A DNA stretch of 64,000 nucleotides from Aphrocallistes beatrix. Taxonomy: Eukaryota; Porifera; Hexactinellida; Sceptrulophora; Aphrocallistidae. The stretch is from contig OY725488.1 in NCBI GenBank assembly GCA_963281255.1, positions 11,009,524-11,073,523 of the forward strand, read 5' to 3'. The translations under genes and the position numbers were made by a program. Shown here in pieces: positions 9,790 to 20,614 of the stretch; within the stretch, counting starts at the first letter, position 1; every line of letters begins with the position of its first letter. The notes beneath the pieces are model-generated. The model had not been told where the DNA came from, ran no database searches, and saw nothing but the letters and a program-made list of their open reading frames with translations.

Positions 9790-10084
9790 AATTTGAGCAT
9801 TAACTGCACATCTGGGAGTGTGTTCAACATTGATTCAGCTCTAATAGTAGAAAATCCATTCGCTGCAATACTCGAACTTGTTTCATATTATCTGTTATTT
9901 GTATCTCAAAATACCTAGACGTTAAATGCCCCAATCCCAACCGTGAACCGTCTCAGTTTATTAAATACTTTTTCTTTGTCTCATGTTTGATTAGAGTTCT
10001 TCTCATCATAACAGGTTCCATTCTTCAAGTTATCATCTTTCGAAAACTATTTCAACTGATTGCAGTCATTCATTTTTCGAGAGT
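9790..10084 (+). pseudogene. Relic of a fourth subfamily (D), unit 2
   Basis: Reading frames 9790-9909 and 9908-10084 translate to pieces clearly related to the array family. The first has an NCT sequon and a VENPFAAILELVSYY stretch equivalent to the start of TM3 (ANPLFSILVTIA in C). The second has KYLDV, then REPSQFIKYFFF and LLIITGSI, equivalent to KYLDV, KPFRFIKSF and LIVTGSVPQ of A. Stops and frame changes lie between them, and N- and C-terminal parts were not found. This subfamily differs from A, B and C, and its only other clear copy is also dead (18112-18285). Confidence 0.65.
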
Positions 10085-12584
10085 TTATTAGGAGGTTAAC
10101 CGTTGCTATGAATAAACGATTTCTTCTATGATTGTCCATGGATTTTCTAAATGTTCAGGTTTAGAGAATCGATAGGTCAAATATATTGAAAGTCAAAAAC
10201 CAGAAACAGTGTTTGTATAGAGAGTTTTATGGGGTAAGAATGGGTAAAAGGAGGCAAAGGTTTTTCTTGGTAGGCAGTGAAAATCGAGAATCAAGGTCAC
10301 TAATTCTGTAAAAAACGTCTTCATAATTGATATTCTATGACGATGAAGCATCAGATGCCTCTAATTCACCATGGAAATTTTCATAAATCCATTGAATTCA
10401 TTATCAGAAACGAGGCAAAGTTATTGTTTCACCAGATTAAATTAGGGACATTTATTAACAAAATCACCCAAAATTGCACTTTTTTGACAAAACCAAAAAT
10501 AGATCCAAATGTTTCTGAATATGTACTGATCTAAACATTCTGAGTCAATGTTACATATAATTTGAACACTCTAAAAAGATCATTTGATGTGATAATAAGT
10601 TATAACTTGCATTGGCTATATGTAATCTTTTTAGGGGAAACTTAGATTATGTTTGATGTAATATTACTTTGAACAGTTCTTGGAACAATTAAATGTACAG
10701 TTATAGTAGTGTCGGAAAATGTCATCATTTTCATACAAGGTTCAATTGTTTTGTTTCTATTACGTATGAAGACGGTAGTGGTTTGATTACACAATTAGTA
10801 ATTATAAATTTTCCTATTTTATGGATCAATGGTCTAACCGTTTGATATATTGAAAGACAAATTCTGAAATTGTATCATATTACTTCTAGGGAATCAATCA
10901 CAGTCAAAAGTAGATCAGTTAGTCGGCTAGTAATCCATCAATAGAGATAAAATGGATTGAAATAATATGTCATATAAAATATATCATTGATTAATGAGGA
11001 TGAAATATGTGAAAAATATTGCAATACATTCTTTCTTGAATGATATTCGCTGCGTACATCAATGTAGTTATTTACTTATAATATTCATATCATCCATCTG
11101 ATGGACTGTTTCTTATATTATAAAGAAGATCTGTTAATATGTGCCAAATCATAGCCTACTTACTATAATGCCTCGCAGTAGACTGAAAATAGTGGACTAT
11201 TTTCCAGTTGTACAAATACCCATAACCAGTAAACTATAGTACATAAATCAATATTATTTGCCAATATAATCTCCTCTAAGTGGATTCAAGAATTAATACG
11301 AGCAAGCGTCCCTGAGATTATATTCTCCAAAATCGAAGGCGTGAATCCATTCCAGATATTTTTCAGAAGTTAATTTTGGACATCCATTACATAAACTTTA
11401 TATTGGTGATGAAGTGAGCTCAAGAAAATCACAAGATGTATAAGAAAATCACAACAAATACAACTGAATTGTATTTCATTAAAATAGTAAATGAGAACTG
11501 TACTTGTAAATAGTAAATGAGAACTGTAGTTAAATATTCTCAAAAAGGGCGAGTTTAAACACAAGCACTGATGTAAAAGGAATATTTTGATTAATTATAA
11601 AACCGGAAAAAACTTTTGAGACACCCTGCAGTAGCTGATTGAAATGATACGTGATTAGCGGGAATTTAGAACCAAAAATGTATTACTAACATACCAAATA
11701 CTCAATTGTCGCATAACTCTATAGTACGCGAATTTAGAAGTTCAAATTATATTATTGCTTGCACTTAATAGGAAGTAGCATATTCCCTATCAAAGATGAG
11801 AAAAGTTGAAGAGCTAGCTTTCACAGTTTGCAAGATGGCTCAAATTGTCCAAAATGCTCTACTATAGCAGCGCAGGAATCAATATTCCATTGAAAAATTC
11901 TACGAAATAACTAAATATCTAAATTTTTCGAAATACCTAGCATTATTCTTTAGATCTGAAACTCTCTAAACGGAGGAATATTCGAATATTCGTTCGTTTC
12001 GATGAGTAAGAATTAAATTTTATTGACTCAAGTTCTGATTAAAATTCAATACTCAAAAAGAAGAATAATGATTTTGAGTTGATGGCATATTAACAAATTC
12101 GCATATTACTGCATCCTTGGTTATTTTACTGCGAAGAATTATATTTACTAGGCTATGGGCCTATGACCAAATGTATTTCAAAGTAACAGAAATGACAAAC
12201 ACATTTCCGCACCGCGTACGCCACCCCTGCTACTACTACTACTACTACACTTAAATTGATTCATGAATTTCAAACTAAACATTACTTTTGTACATCAACC
12301 ATAATTTAACTCTCTCCTAAAAAGGAATTCTCATTGAAAGTTGTGACTTACTGTCATTATATATGTTCCAGCATCAGGGTTCTTTGTAATTCAATGAGTA
12401 ATTGCTACCACAATGATTGTTTAGTAACGTTATGTAATATAATACGTAATTCGTGGTGAAGTAATTTCAAATAATGCTGTAATGATTAGACTAATAGAAT
12501 AGTATGTTTCCTAGAAAGTATAAGAGTACATATAAATTCACTATTCAACAGAAACATCTACTACAGTAAGTGATCATTTTCGAA
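10085..12584. other. D-to-A spacer, unit 2
   Basis: No gene supported. About 10560-11050 aligns with 19050-19430 plus 19905-19960 of unit 3; unit 3 has a MITE in the middle. The flank at about 12040-12560 aligns with 21060-21770. A CTA trinucleotide run lies at about 12228-12247. The TATA-like GAAAGTATAA at about 12515 precedes the A pseudogene. Confidence 0.5.
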
Positions 12585-13714
12585 ATGATTTCCAGTATTA
12601 ACTTCCAAATCAAACTTGTTCAGGATATAATCTACTCCTACGTGGCTTATATAGGCATATCCATTACGCTATCAGTGTTATGGAATGTCTATTTCGTGAA
12701 GAGGATGCTGTACTTCATTAGATTATATCGTGAGTCAATGGAAGAAGCAAAAACTGACATATTCGGTAACGCTTCTGAACTAGCAGTCCATTATAAGGTT
12801 GAGATAGTCAAATACGCGTTTCTATTGGCGATCAATATCATTGAAGTGAGTGCAGCGGTAATGTATGGATTATTCAGCACTTTACCACTGAGAAATAACA
12901 GTACAAAAAGCAATTGCACCATTGTGGATAGTCATAGCATACAATTAAGTGATTTTATTGGAAATCCAGTCGAATTATTTTTTCTATGTCTTGCTAAAAT
13001 GGGGTTACTATTCTCCCTCGCACTTGTGATCTGTCTCATGAAGTTTCTGGATGTCACATACCATAATATCAATGGTAAACCGTTTCGCTTTATCAATTCT
13101 TTTCTTTTGATCACATTTTTGATTGGAGTAGTCCTAATTCTACCTGGATCTGTCCCTCAATTGTTCATTTACTAAAAGTGTATGAGCCCATAATACAATT
13201 CAGTTATTTCTGTTTGTGGCTGAAACAAGCTCGCACCTTCTATAGAACACTGAAGTGGAGATCTCTAGAGTTTCAGGTTAGAGGGGGAAGTACTCAGATG
13301 GTCAGGAGATCAATCAAAAACTATCGTCAGTTCGCATTCATCATGAGTCTAATGGGAATAGGAATTGTGTGTATACTTTTGACTGTGTTTATTGGCACAT
13401 ATTTTTCCTTGTTTCTCATTGTGGTTCGCTACGGTTCATGTGTATTCCATCATCTCTACAATACTCCTCTCTACCAACCACTTTTCAACACGCAGCTTCA
13501 ACTGGAAGTTCTACGCATTTCTTCTACTGTGATTTCAAGGATTGAGATAACTTTGAGTATAATCGCGTCCATTTTAATAGGATTTCAGTACTTTTTGGTT
13601 TCAATGATATTTTTCGGAGAGAAACTATTGAGGAGAATGAATTATCGTTTTGGAAGAGTGCGTACAAGGTTCACTCCTAATCTTACCAACCCACTTCTCA
13701 TTAATTCCCAATAA
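12585..13714 (+). pseudogene. Seven-TM subfamily A, copy 2, single frameshift
   Basis: Full-length A relative with its start at 12585 and TAA at 13712-13714. The first frame runs through TM4 and GSVPQ and stops at 13173-13175; the second frame resumes with the TM5 region and continues to RTRFTPNLTNPLLINSQ. Comparison with copy 3 (about 22360) shows one base missing near 13167-13172. Apart from this, both halves look like well-conserved coding sequence. Either a young pseudogene, a segregating null allele, or an assembly error. ECL1 keeps NNS and NCT sequons. Confidence 0.8.
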
Positions 13715-14242
13715 TATCCTGTAATTTTTTCTCTGTTTCTCTATATATTTAATGTATTTTCATTTGTAAATTTCATTGAATTAATATCATTGTGCTATCT
13801 TGCTTGCACTTCATATACAATGGAATTCGCTTATTAGCAACTCGAGTTTTGCTCATAAAATAGTTGCTAACATGCGAAGATGCTATTAAGAGAACAGAAT
13901 TAACACAAAATCTTCACCTGGGACCTAAAAATTGGTTGCTAAATACGTATGCGAATTCCAATGTATATATGATATCATATATACAAATTACTTAGGCTTG
14001 AGATTGCTTCTGAAAACTTTATATCTAAAAACGATTTACTATATAAACTAAAGTGCTATCTTTAGTACATTTGCATACACAATTCCATAATGTGGATATC
14101 CGAGATAACTTGTACTATTCTTTATTCCAACATTGCATTGCAGGGTATACTATTTAAACCTTTTATTATAACAAAAGAAAGCTCATTTCGCGCACCTAAC
14201 CTGCGCGGGAAGCAAACACATGTCCGTTTGAGTCGCCTATTA
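13715..14242. other. A-B spacer, unit 2
   Basis: Matches unit 1 at about 3060-3290 in parts. Contains the small MITE at 13818-13963. No gene seen. Confidence 0.5.
13818..13963. mobile_element. MITE with CAATGGAATTCGC-type ends, TA target
   Basis: Left end CAATGGAATTCGCTTATTAG and right end GCGAATTCCAATG form a near-perfect 13-bp inverted repeat, flanked by TA (13816-13817 and 13964-13965). GTTGCTAA motifs recur inside both arms. The equivalent spacer of unit 3 (about 23000) lacks it. TA duplication suggests the Tc1/mariner-pogo group. Confidence 0.6.
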
Positions 14243-14557
14243 CGAAAGTGAATTTGGCATAGCTACCATCCCAGCACCCAGTGTGTATATTAAGATCGTG
14301 GTAACTCTGTGGCATTAATTATAAGTAAGAACATATTTGTTATGATATATTTGTGAATACGTGCTTCTTCTCGGATATTCCCGAATTAATAATTCCTTAC
14401 ATTCTTCAAGCAATCTCGATACATGCTGAAATGATATTTAATTTTTTTAATGAAGTATATATTCCAGATAATGTAAAGTAATCCTAAATCAATATGACAG
14501 AAAAAATCCCATAATTTGAGAATTCTTTGTGTAATATAACACGTTATTATTGATCAT
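14243..14557 (-). pseudogene. Seven-TM subfamily B relic, unit 2 (5' part only)
   Basis: Reverse-strand sequence corresponds to the first roughly 105 codons of B (start equivalent at 14555-14557, through TM1, ICL1, TM2 and the start of ECL1). There are frameshifts; everything from ECL1 onward is missing. It sits where intact B is in unit 1. Confidence 0.7.
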
Positions 14558-15251
14558 ACTGCGTTATGAAAAAATCGGAATAATTGTTTTGATCTAATGC
14601 TATAGTTAAATGTATTCATAGATCTACACAAGATAATTACTTGGGTAATTTAACCCTTTCTCTGCTGACATAACGCACACGTGTAACTTATATACTTTAC
14701 AAAGAGATTAAATCATTTTCAAAGTAATGAGGTAAGATATGTCTACCATCCATGAATTTTCCCTTTGACTAATATTTTATCTGAGACAAATTATTTGTAT
14801 AATAGTGGCGAGTAATTGTTCTCTGCAAACCATTCTACTTTTTATAAGATATTATATAATATATGATATCACTTGCAAACCATTGATTTATTTTGGTTAC
14901 AAAGTATACTTTGTTAACAGAAAGTAGATCTCTGTTGTATTGCATTTTAATTATTAGTGCAGGCCTGTAATGGAGATGCTTTTACACCATTGACGGCGTG
15001 TTACGATATCTACATCCATTTGATTTTATGAATGTACAGGTCTTTTTCTTAACTAATAAAGATATTAAAAATCAAATAAAATCAAGAGGACTTCTTGCAG
15101 ATAGATGATATACAACGATATGAATAACAATGAAGAAATTTTAAAAGTTATATAGGATAATCTGTTCTTATACTTTTGGTAGAAATACACAAAACATGCA
15201 AGCAATTAAAGGTAAGGAGAACATTTAATGCACTTAATTATTATCCTAAAT
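14558..15251. other. B-C spacer, unit 2
   Basis: Same spacer type as 5357-6046, with the GACGGCGTG marker at about 14991. No gene. Confidence 0.55.
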
Positions 15252-16439
15252 CTAAAATCTTCCAACCTCTCCATTGTCGATCAATCTTGTTTGGAGACCA
15301 GTTGAACTAAGCCTTGGTGTGAACCTAGTACGGATTTTGCAGAAACGAGTTTTCAGTTTCTTCCAAAGGATCCTCCCGAAATACACAAGAGTTGCTAATG
15401 TATATTCCACACCTAGCAAAACAGAAGTTGTCAGTATTAGGAATGTTGTAATATAGGATAGAATCTTATTGGTCAGTTCCAAGGCGTCAATCTGTTTCTG
15501 CGTAGTTAGAAGAGGCTCGTAGAATGCAGTTCCATATAAATAATTGAATAGACAAGGTCCATCGTAAATAACTGTTGCGATTATGAAAAAGTATTGAGTG
15601 ATCAATTCAGAGAGTATTAAACATGCAGCAACGATGGACATACAACTCATAATGATCATGAACTGTCGGTAGCTAATAACTGAGCTCTTTACGATATTGT
15701 CGTCGTAACCCCTGACTTTGAATTCTATGCTTCTCCATCGCAGTGTTTTGTAGAATGTTATGTTGTTCTTTACCCAAATAAAGAAATAATTAAATAGAAT
15801 TATCGGTTCGACAAACTTCTCAATGAACATTAACTGAGGAACAGACCCAGTTATGGCAAGTAAAATTCCTATCAATAATGTCACTATGAGGAAACGTTTG
15901 ATGAATTTAAAAGGATCGATATTCATCTCATGGTATACAATGTGAAGGTACTTCACAAGACAAATTCCAGATGCAATGGAGAATATGAGGCATACTTGTG
16001 CAATTGTCACTAAAATGGAAAACAGAGGATTTGCGAGTGCCAATTTCAGATCAATCGTTTGGAGGTGAAGCATACTATTGCATTTATGAAGTGTGTTATT
16101 TTGTAGGAAAGTTTTGCTTGAATATGAATGGTTCATGACTACAGGGAATCCTCCCAGCGCATATGTTACAACTGCTGCAAACTCTGTTATGTTAATTATC
16201 AGCAGAAATATCTTTGTAAAAATCTCTATCTTGTAGTTGCGTGCTTCTTCAGTGAATTCTCTGATCGGATCTGTTTTAGCTTTTTTAAGACAATTTCTAT
16301 ACATTTTAATTAAATAGACTAGTCTCTTAATGAAGAATACATTCCAGATAGAGGGAAGTATGATAACAAGCACAACGCATGGGTAGAATGATACCATTTG
16401 GAGAGCTTTGATGAAATATAACAAGTTATGATTTGCCAT
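15252..16439 (-). CDS. Seven-TM family protein, subfamily C, copy C2 (intact)
   Basis: Single-exon ORF of 395 residues, collinear with C1. TM1-TM7, GSVPQ, GPCLF and RTRFTP are all present. Differences: the ECL1 sequon next to the conserved Cys is lost (HKCNS instead of HNCSN), and the inner loop reads GYDDNIVKSS instead of the usual GCSNRIVKNS. That variant is otherwise found only in C11, about 42 kb away, and extends to silent sites (see findings). The tail ends LIDNGEVGRF, two residues shorter than C1. A TATA-like CATTTATATATC (plus strand) is at 16474-16485. Confidence 0.87.
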   Translation of the reverse strand: MANHNLLYFIKALQMVSFYPCVVLVIILPSIWNVFFIKRLVYLIKMYRNCLKKAKTDPIREFTEEARNYKIEIFTKIFLLIINITEFAAVVTYALGGFPVVMNHSYSSKTFLQNNTLHKCNSMLHLQTIDLKLALANPLFSILVTIAQVCLIFSIASGICLVKYLHIVYHEMNIDPFKFIKRFLIVTLLIGILLAITGSVPQLMFIEKFVEPIILFNYFFIWVKNNITFYKTLRWRSIEFKVRGYDDNIVKSSVISYRQFMIIMSCMSIVAACLILSELITQYFFIIATVIYDGPCLFNYLYGTAFYEPLLTTQKQIDALELTNKILSYITTFLILTTSVLLGVEYTLATLVYFGRILWKKLKTRFCKIRTRFTPRLSSTGLQTRLIDNGEVGRF

Positions 16440-16473
16440 TTAAAATGTTTATTTGAGTTTAGATGTTGGATTA

Positions 16474-16485
16474 CATTTATATATC
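16474..16485 (-). promoter_or_regulatory. TATA-like box of C2
   Basis: Same motif and spacing as before C1: coding strand GATATATAAATG, 35-46 nt before the ATG. Confidence 0.45.
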
Positions 16486-16754
16486 TTCAGATGTTGTGAT
16501 AGGTACCCATCTTATGATTGTACATACGTAACTATAAATTTATCTTTGTAATTAATTATGCATAAATCAGTTGTTCTTTGTAATATCTTATTGAATAAAA
16601 AAATATTTGTTTCTGAATTACAACGCTACACAAATGAGACTTATTCAAAATGATGAAGCATAATTAGCTCCACCCTCTGATAAACTTAATTAATCATAAC
16701 AATTATTGAGCAATAGCTAGTGAAGACATTATATACAAGTGACTACTCTAGTAT

Positions 16755-16920
16755 AATGTGACCTTTTGGTTATCGCACCACTTAACTCTGACCACAGGCA
16801 GAAACTTTGACTCATCGTGGAATTATGACGCCATTGGACCTTTTTATAATTTTAAATTTTTCATTTTCGAATATAACTCAGACATTTTAGGTGATAGAGA
16901 GGAAATTAGACACAGGAATC
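16755..16920 (+). mobile_element. Internal fragment of Helitron-like family 1
   Basis: Matches the interior of the 7585-8353 element: a TTTTGG-TATGGC-like start, GACTCATC-TGGAATTATGACG, and ATAACTCAGCCATTATAGG-like strings, with diverged bases. Both termini are missing. Confidence 0.5.
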
Positions 16921-16981
16921 AATTAAACAAAACCACCTTCATCAACACCTTTAGCAGAAAAACTCCTCCTCTTGTTTGCAG

Positions 16982-17131
16982 TATTGTCAATACATAGTAA
17001 CCGCCGCTTTATCAATCTTCATAATATTGCTTGTTGCTCTTTTCTCATTTACGCTATGCATCCTATCACAGATCCTGGCGATGCTTATGATAACCATCAT
17101 CATATGGAAGCATCGAGTCGGGCTAGGATGA
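16982..17131 (+). other. Possible orphan exon encoding a hydrophobic segment
   Basis: A pyrimidine-rich stretch ending TTGTTTGCAG at 16981 resembles a 3' splice site. Directly after it, 49 codons are open to TGA at 17129-17131 and encode a long hydrophobic segment (around LSIFIILLVALFSF) followed by WKHRVGLG. A second frame (ending at 17205) is also open, so the coding call is uncertain. I see no convincing similarity to the array proteins. Possibly a fragment of a gene carried in with the adjoining transposon fragment. Confidence 0.2.
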
Positions 17132-17205
17132 GAGACAGAGTACCTAAACTGTCTCTCCTGAATCCTAAAGTTGAGGAAAATAGATTTTCTGCTTTACTAT
17201 CCTAA

Positions 17206-18111
17206 GTAGTTTGCTGTTTTGATTACACATTATATATGTACAGGAGTTACCTGTATTTTATGCTAGCACATATGTGTTCTGTGCCAAGTAAGGATTCCTA
17301 TTTGCACAACAAGTTGAAATTATTCATTAGAAATATCCTACTTAACGTAGCGTCAAGCAGGAATTAGATTTTGAATGTTCTTATTTGCAATTTATTGGGA
17401 GTTTCTAGGAATATTAGCGTAGCATCAAAGTTGAAATAGGGTTTGTTTTTTTGGGCTTTGTATTGTCAAGTTCGAGTCGGGTTCTGAAAAGTTCTGCTAT
17501 TTATAACTAAATATGAATGAATTTCACATAAAAAAACGTTTAGGTGCTACTTTACACACATACAAAATTTCCAATTTTTGTTTTTCGATATCTTCATTGC
17601 GGAGCAAGCATACTCTAAACTGCTGGAGCAAAATTTACTATGAATATAATAAGATGCAAGTAAATTAAAATTCGAATTTAAAAATTTATCTCATATGCTG
17701 AACCCATAGACACAGGTATTTAATGCGTCTAGTATTAATAATTAGATTTGGAAATATCCTAGAAGAGAAGGGACAATGCTCAATCATAAAGCATTTCTAA
17801 TTACTATGATATTAAATTCCAAGAAAGGATATAGATTAAAATGTAGTGTATCAACATATTCCATTATTAAAGCAGTCACATACATACTGTGTATCACATA
17901 AGAAATATGCTAGGTCTAAAACTCGCAAAATTGATGAAATTGTATTTTATACTTTTTTGTTCTGCATATGCGTGATAGTTGCATTAAAAATGACCTGGGG
18001 TCCTTCTATTTATATCTTGAACCCCACATTTCTATGGCTTACCGCGCAAAATGACTTGAAATGAATTAGCAAAATTCATAATTCATTGAAGGGATATCAT
18101 AGTATTAATTA
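17206..18111. other. Spacer opening cassette unit 3
   Basis: From about 17530 it aligns with 8560-9060 of unit 2. The string GTGCCAAGTAAGGATTCCTA at about 17282 recurs near 62551. A short ORF at 17846-18064 has no counterpart in unit 2 and is not called. Confidence 0.45.
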
Positions 18112-18285
18112 AATGCTACAATCCGAAACGTGAACCGTCTCAGTTCATTAAGTACTTTCACTTTGTCTCTTGTTTGATTGGATTTCTTCTCATCGTAGCA
18201 GGTTCCATTCCTCAATTCATTATCTTTCAAAAACTATTTTAGCCTATTACACAGCTTGTCTATTTCCTAATAGAGGTCAATTATT
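18112..18285 (+). pseudogene. Subfamily D relic, unit 3
   Basis: One frame translates to REPSQFIKYFHF, LLIVAGSIPQFIIFQKLF, then a TAG, then PITQLVYF. These are the equivalents of the TM3-TM4 loop, TM4, the GSVPQ block and TM5 of the A/B/C proteins. It aligns with the D relic at 9908-10084 but carries different lesions. Upstream TM3 sequence was not recognised here. Confidence 0.6.
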
Positions 18286-19432
18286 CTGTCTCTTCTTATA
18301 TATCAAATAGTCGCTACAGAGATATGTTGGAGAAGACTGTACAAGTCGTTAAGAAATTAGTGCCTTCTTAATACTCCCTCTAAGATCTATTGTTAAATTG
18401 ATGCTAAACTCCTAATAATATTTCTAATATTTCTGCACATTAATTGGGTGCATTTTTAATGCGAAACGCCATAATTCGGATTATTTTGTCCAAGATGTGT
18501 GTTGGAAGATCTCACTAACTGAAATTAGCCATTTTCGGGGGTTTATGAAAAGGTTTCCCGTAGCTATGAATAAATGATTTCTTCTATGATTGTCCATGGA
18601 TTTTCTAAATGTTCAGATTTGGAGAATTGATAAGTCAAATATCTTAATCAAAAGTTGCGAATGCGTTCCTTTTGAGGTATTCATGGGTTCTTTGAGGCGA
18701 AGGTGCCGTTGCGCTCTATTCTATAAAAGTAAAACAGACATGTTTCGAAATAGTTTTGACCTAGATTGAGAAACCCTACATACAGGCCGATGCAATGTTG
18801 ATATTATTTTATTTTCGGGAATCTTTTCTATAGTATATGTTCTAAATAGAGTACCTCCATGACTAGCAGACTTACATAATACTTAAAGGATTTACATCTC
18901 AATATTTATGGAGGGCATCAATTTCTTAACACCAATATTAAGATCATAAAATATGTCGAATTATGATATTACATAGCATTACTAAACTACAAGTATATTG
19001 TGGTAGCTATTGATCATTGGATTAAAGAACTCTGATACTAGAACATAGATGATGTGACAATAAGTTAAAACTTTCATTGGCTATACGTATTCATTTTGGG
19101 GAAAATTAGATCTGTTTATGTAATATTACTTTGAACAGTTCTTGGAACAATTAAATGTACAGTTATAGTAGTGTTGAAAAACTTCATCATTTTTAAACAA
19201 GGTTCAATTGTTTGGTTTCTATTACGTATGAAGACGGTAGTAGTTTGATTACACATTTAAATGTAGTAATTATAAATTTTCCTATTTTATGGATCAATGG
19301 TCTAACCGTTTGATATGTTGAAAGACAAATTCTGAAATTGTAGCATATTACTTCTAGGAAATCAATTACAATCAAAAGTAAATCAGTTTGTCGGTTAGTA
19401 ATCCATCAATAGAGATAAAATGAATCGAAATA
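18286..19432. other. D-to-A spacer, unit 3, left part
   Basis: About 18535-18650 aligns with 10080-10190 (shared CTATGATTGTCCATGGATTT) and 19050-19430 aligns with 10560-10965. No gene seen. Confidence 0.5.
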
Positions 19433-19902
19433 CAGTACACCCTCGGTTATCCGAACACCTCCGTTTGTTAGCTCAAAGATTGGTGTTCGGATAAGTGAAA
19501 TCGTTCGGATAAGCGAAATACGTATTTTACGCTCTTAAATGCACATGTACCAACTTATATGTTATTAAAGAACGTATTATGATTTGAATACTACTTACAC
19601 GTATGTATAGCCAAACAAATTGACAATGCTACGCACAATTTTGGAACATACATTTTTAAGGAATTGATTTATTAAACATTATTTCAGTTATCCGAACACA
19701 TATTTCAGTTATCCGAACACATTATTTCAGTTATCCGAACACGTTATTTCAGTTATCCGAACACATTGTTTCAGTTATCCGGACACATTATTTTCACAAA
19801 TTCGATTGAAAAGTATTTGATAAAATGAGTGGTACTCGAACACACTGTTCGGATAATCGAGGTGTCGGATAATCGAGGTTCGGATAATCGAGGGTCTACT
19901 GT
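19433..19902. mobile_element. pogo/Tigger-like MITE, 470 bp, with proven TA target duplication
   Basis: Left end CAGTACACCCTCGGTTATCC and right end GGATAATCGAGGGTCTACTG are inverted repeats, flanked by TA (19431-19432 and 19903-19904). The unoccupied site exists in unit 2 at about 10964-10974: ATTGAAATAATATG there, against ATCGAAATA...TAATATG here. An internal array of about five 24-bp copies of TTTCAGTTATCCGAACACAT lies at 19680-19790. No transposase ORF. Confidence 0.82.
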
Positions 19903-20074
19903 AATATGTCATATAAAATATATCATTAATGAGAGTGAAAATATGTGAAGAATATTGCAATAAATTATTTTTTAAATGGCATTAGTGCGTACATCATTGC
20001 ATTAATTACTTATAATATCAAAAATTCAATACTTAAAGAGAAGAATTGGCATAATTATTTGTCCATTATCGTAA

Positions 20075-20614
20075 CAAGCGCGCATCGTTTGCTTGCACTG
20101 CGCGGCTGGCGGACACTTTGTGTCCGCCGGAGGCTCCCTTCGGTCGCCTGGGGTCACATTGGTTAATTATAAGGGAGATAGCATCTCTAAATATATCTGT
20201 CCTACTATTATAATCGATAAAACTCGAAAAATCACAAAATTTGACAATCTTGACAATCCAAATTTTTAATGTGTAATGATGACGTCATAACAAAGTGATG
20301 AGTCATCATTTTTTGATGATAGTTGTATCATATGTGAGACGTGTTAGTATACAGATTTTATTAAAATTTCAGCCTTTTATCTCCTATAATGGCTGAGTTA
20401 TGCTCGAATAACTGTATTGCTTAACTTTTAAAAATGTGACAATGACGTCATAATTCCATGATGAGTAGACATTTTGCTCTGAGCTCAGAACTTGGTGGAG
20501 CCATTGCCAAAAGACTCCGACTTGCCAAAAATCAGCTTTCTTCAATCAATTCGTTACAGATATATATATACACAATCAAACAAACAAACATTAATCAAGT
20601 TTTAATAGTAAGGA
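20075..20614 (-). mobile_element. Helitron-like element, family 1, full-length (540 bp)
   Basis: Reverse-oriented: left edge A then CAAGCGCGCATCG (complement of the 3' hairpin end), right edge TTTTAATAGTAAGGA then T (complement of the 5' TCCTTACTATTAAAA end). The body matches 7585-8137 throughout, including the CGGAGGCTCCCTTCGGTCGC segment. No terminal inverted repeat, no target duplication, no ORF of its own. Confidence 0.65.

Noticed and set aside
15274-15456. Plus-strand ORFs opposite the C-gene tails (15274, 30477, 36994, 49908)
   Set aside because: Antisense to the RTRFTP tail and TM7; explained by sense-strand conservation.
19680-19790. 24-bp repeats as a satellite locus
   Set aside because: They are internal to the MITE at 19433-19902 and number only about five.
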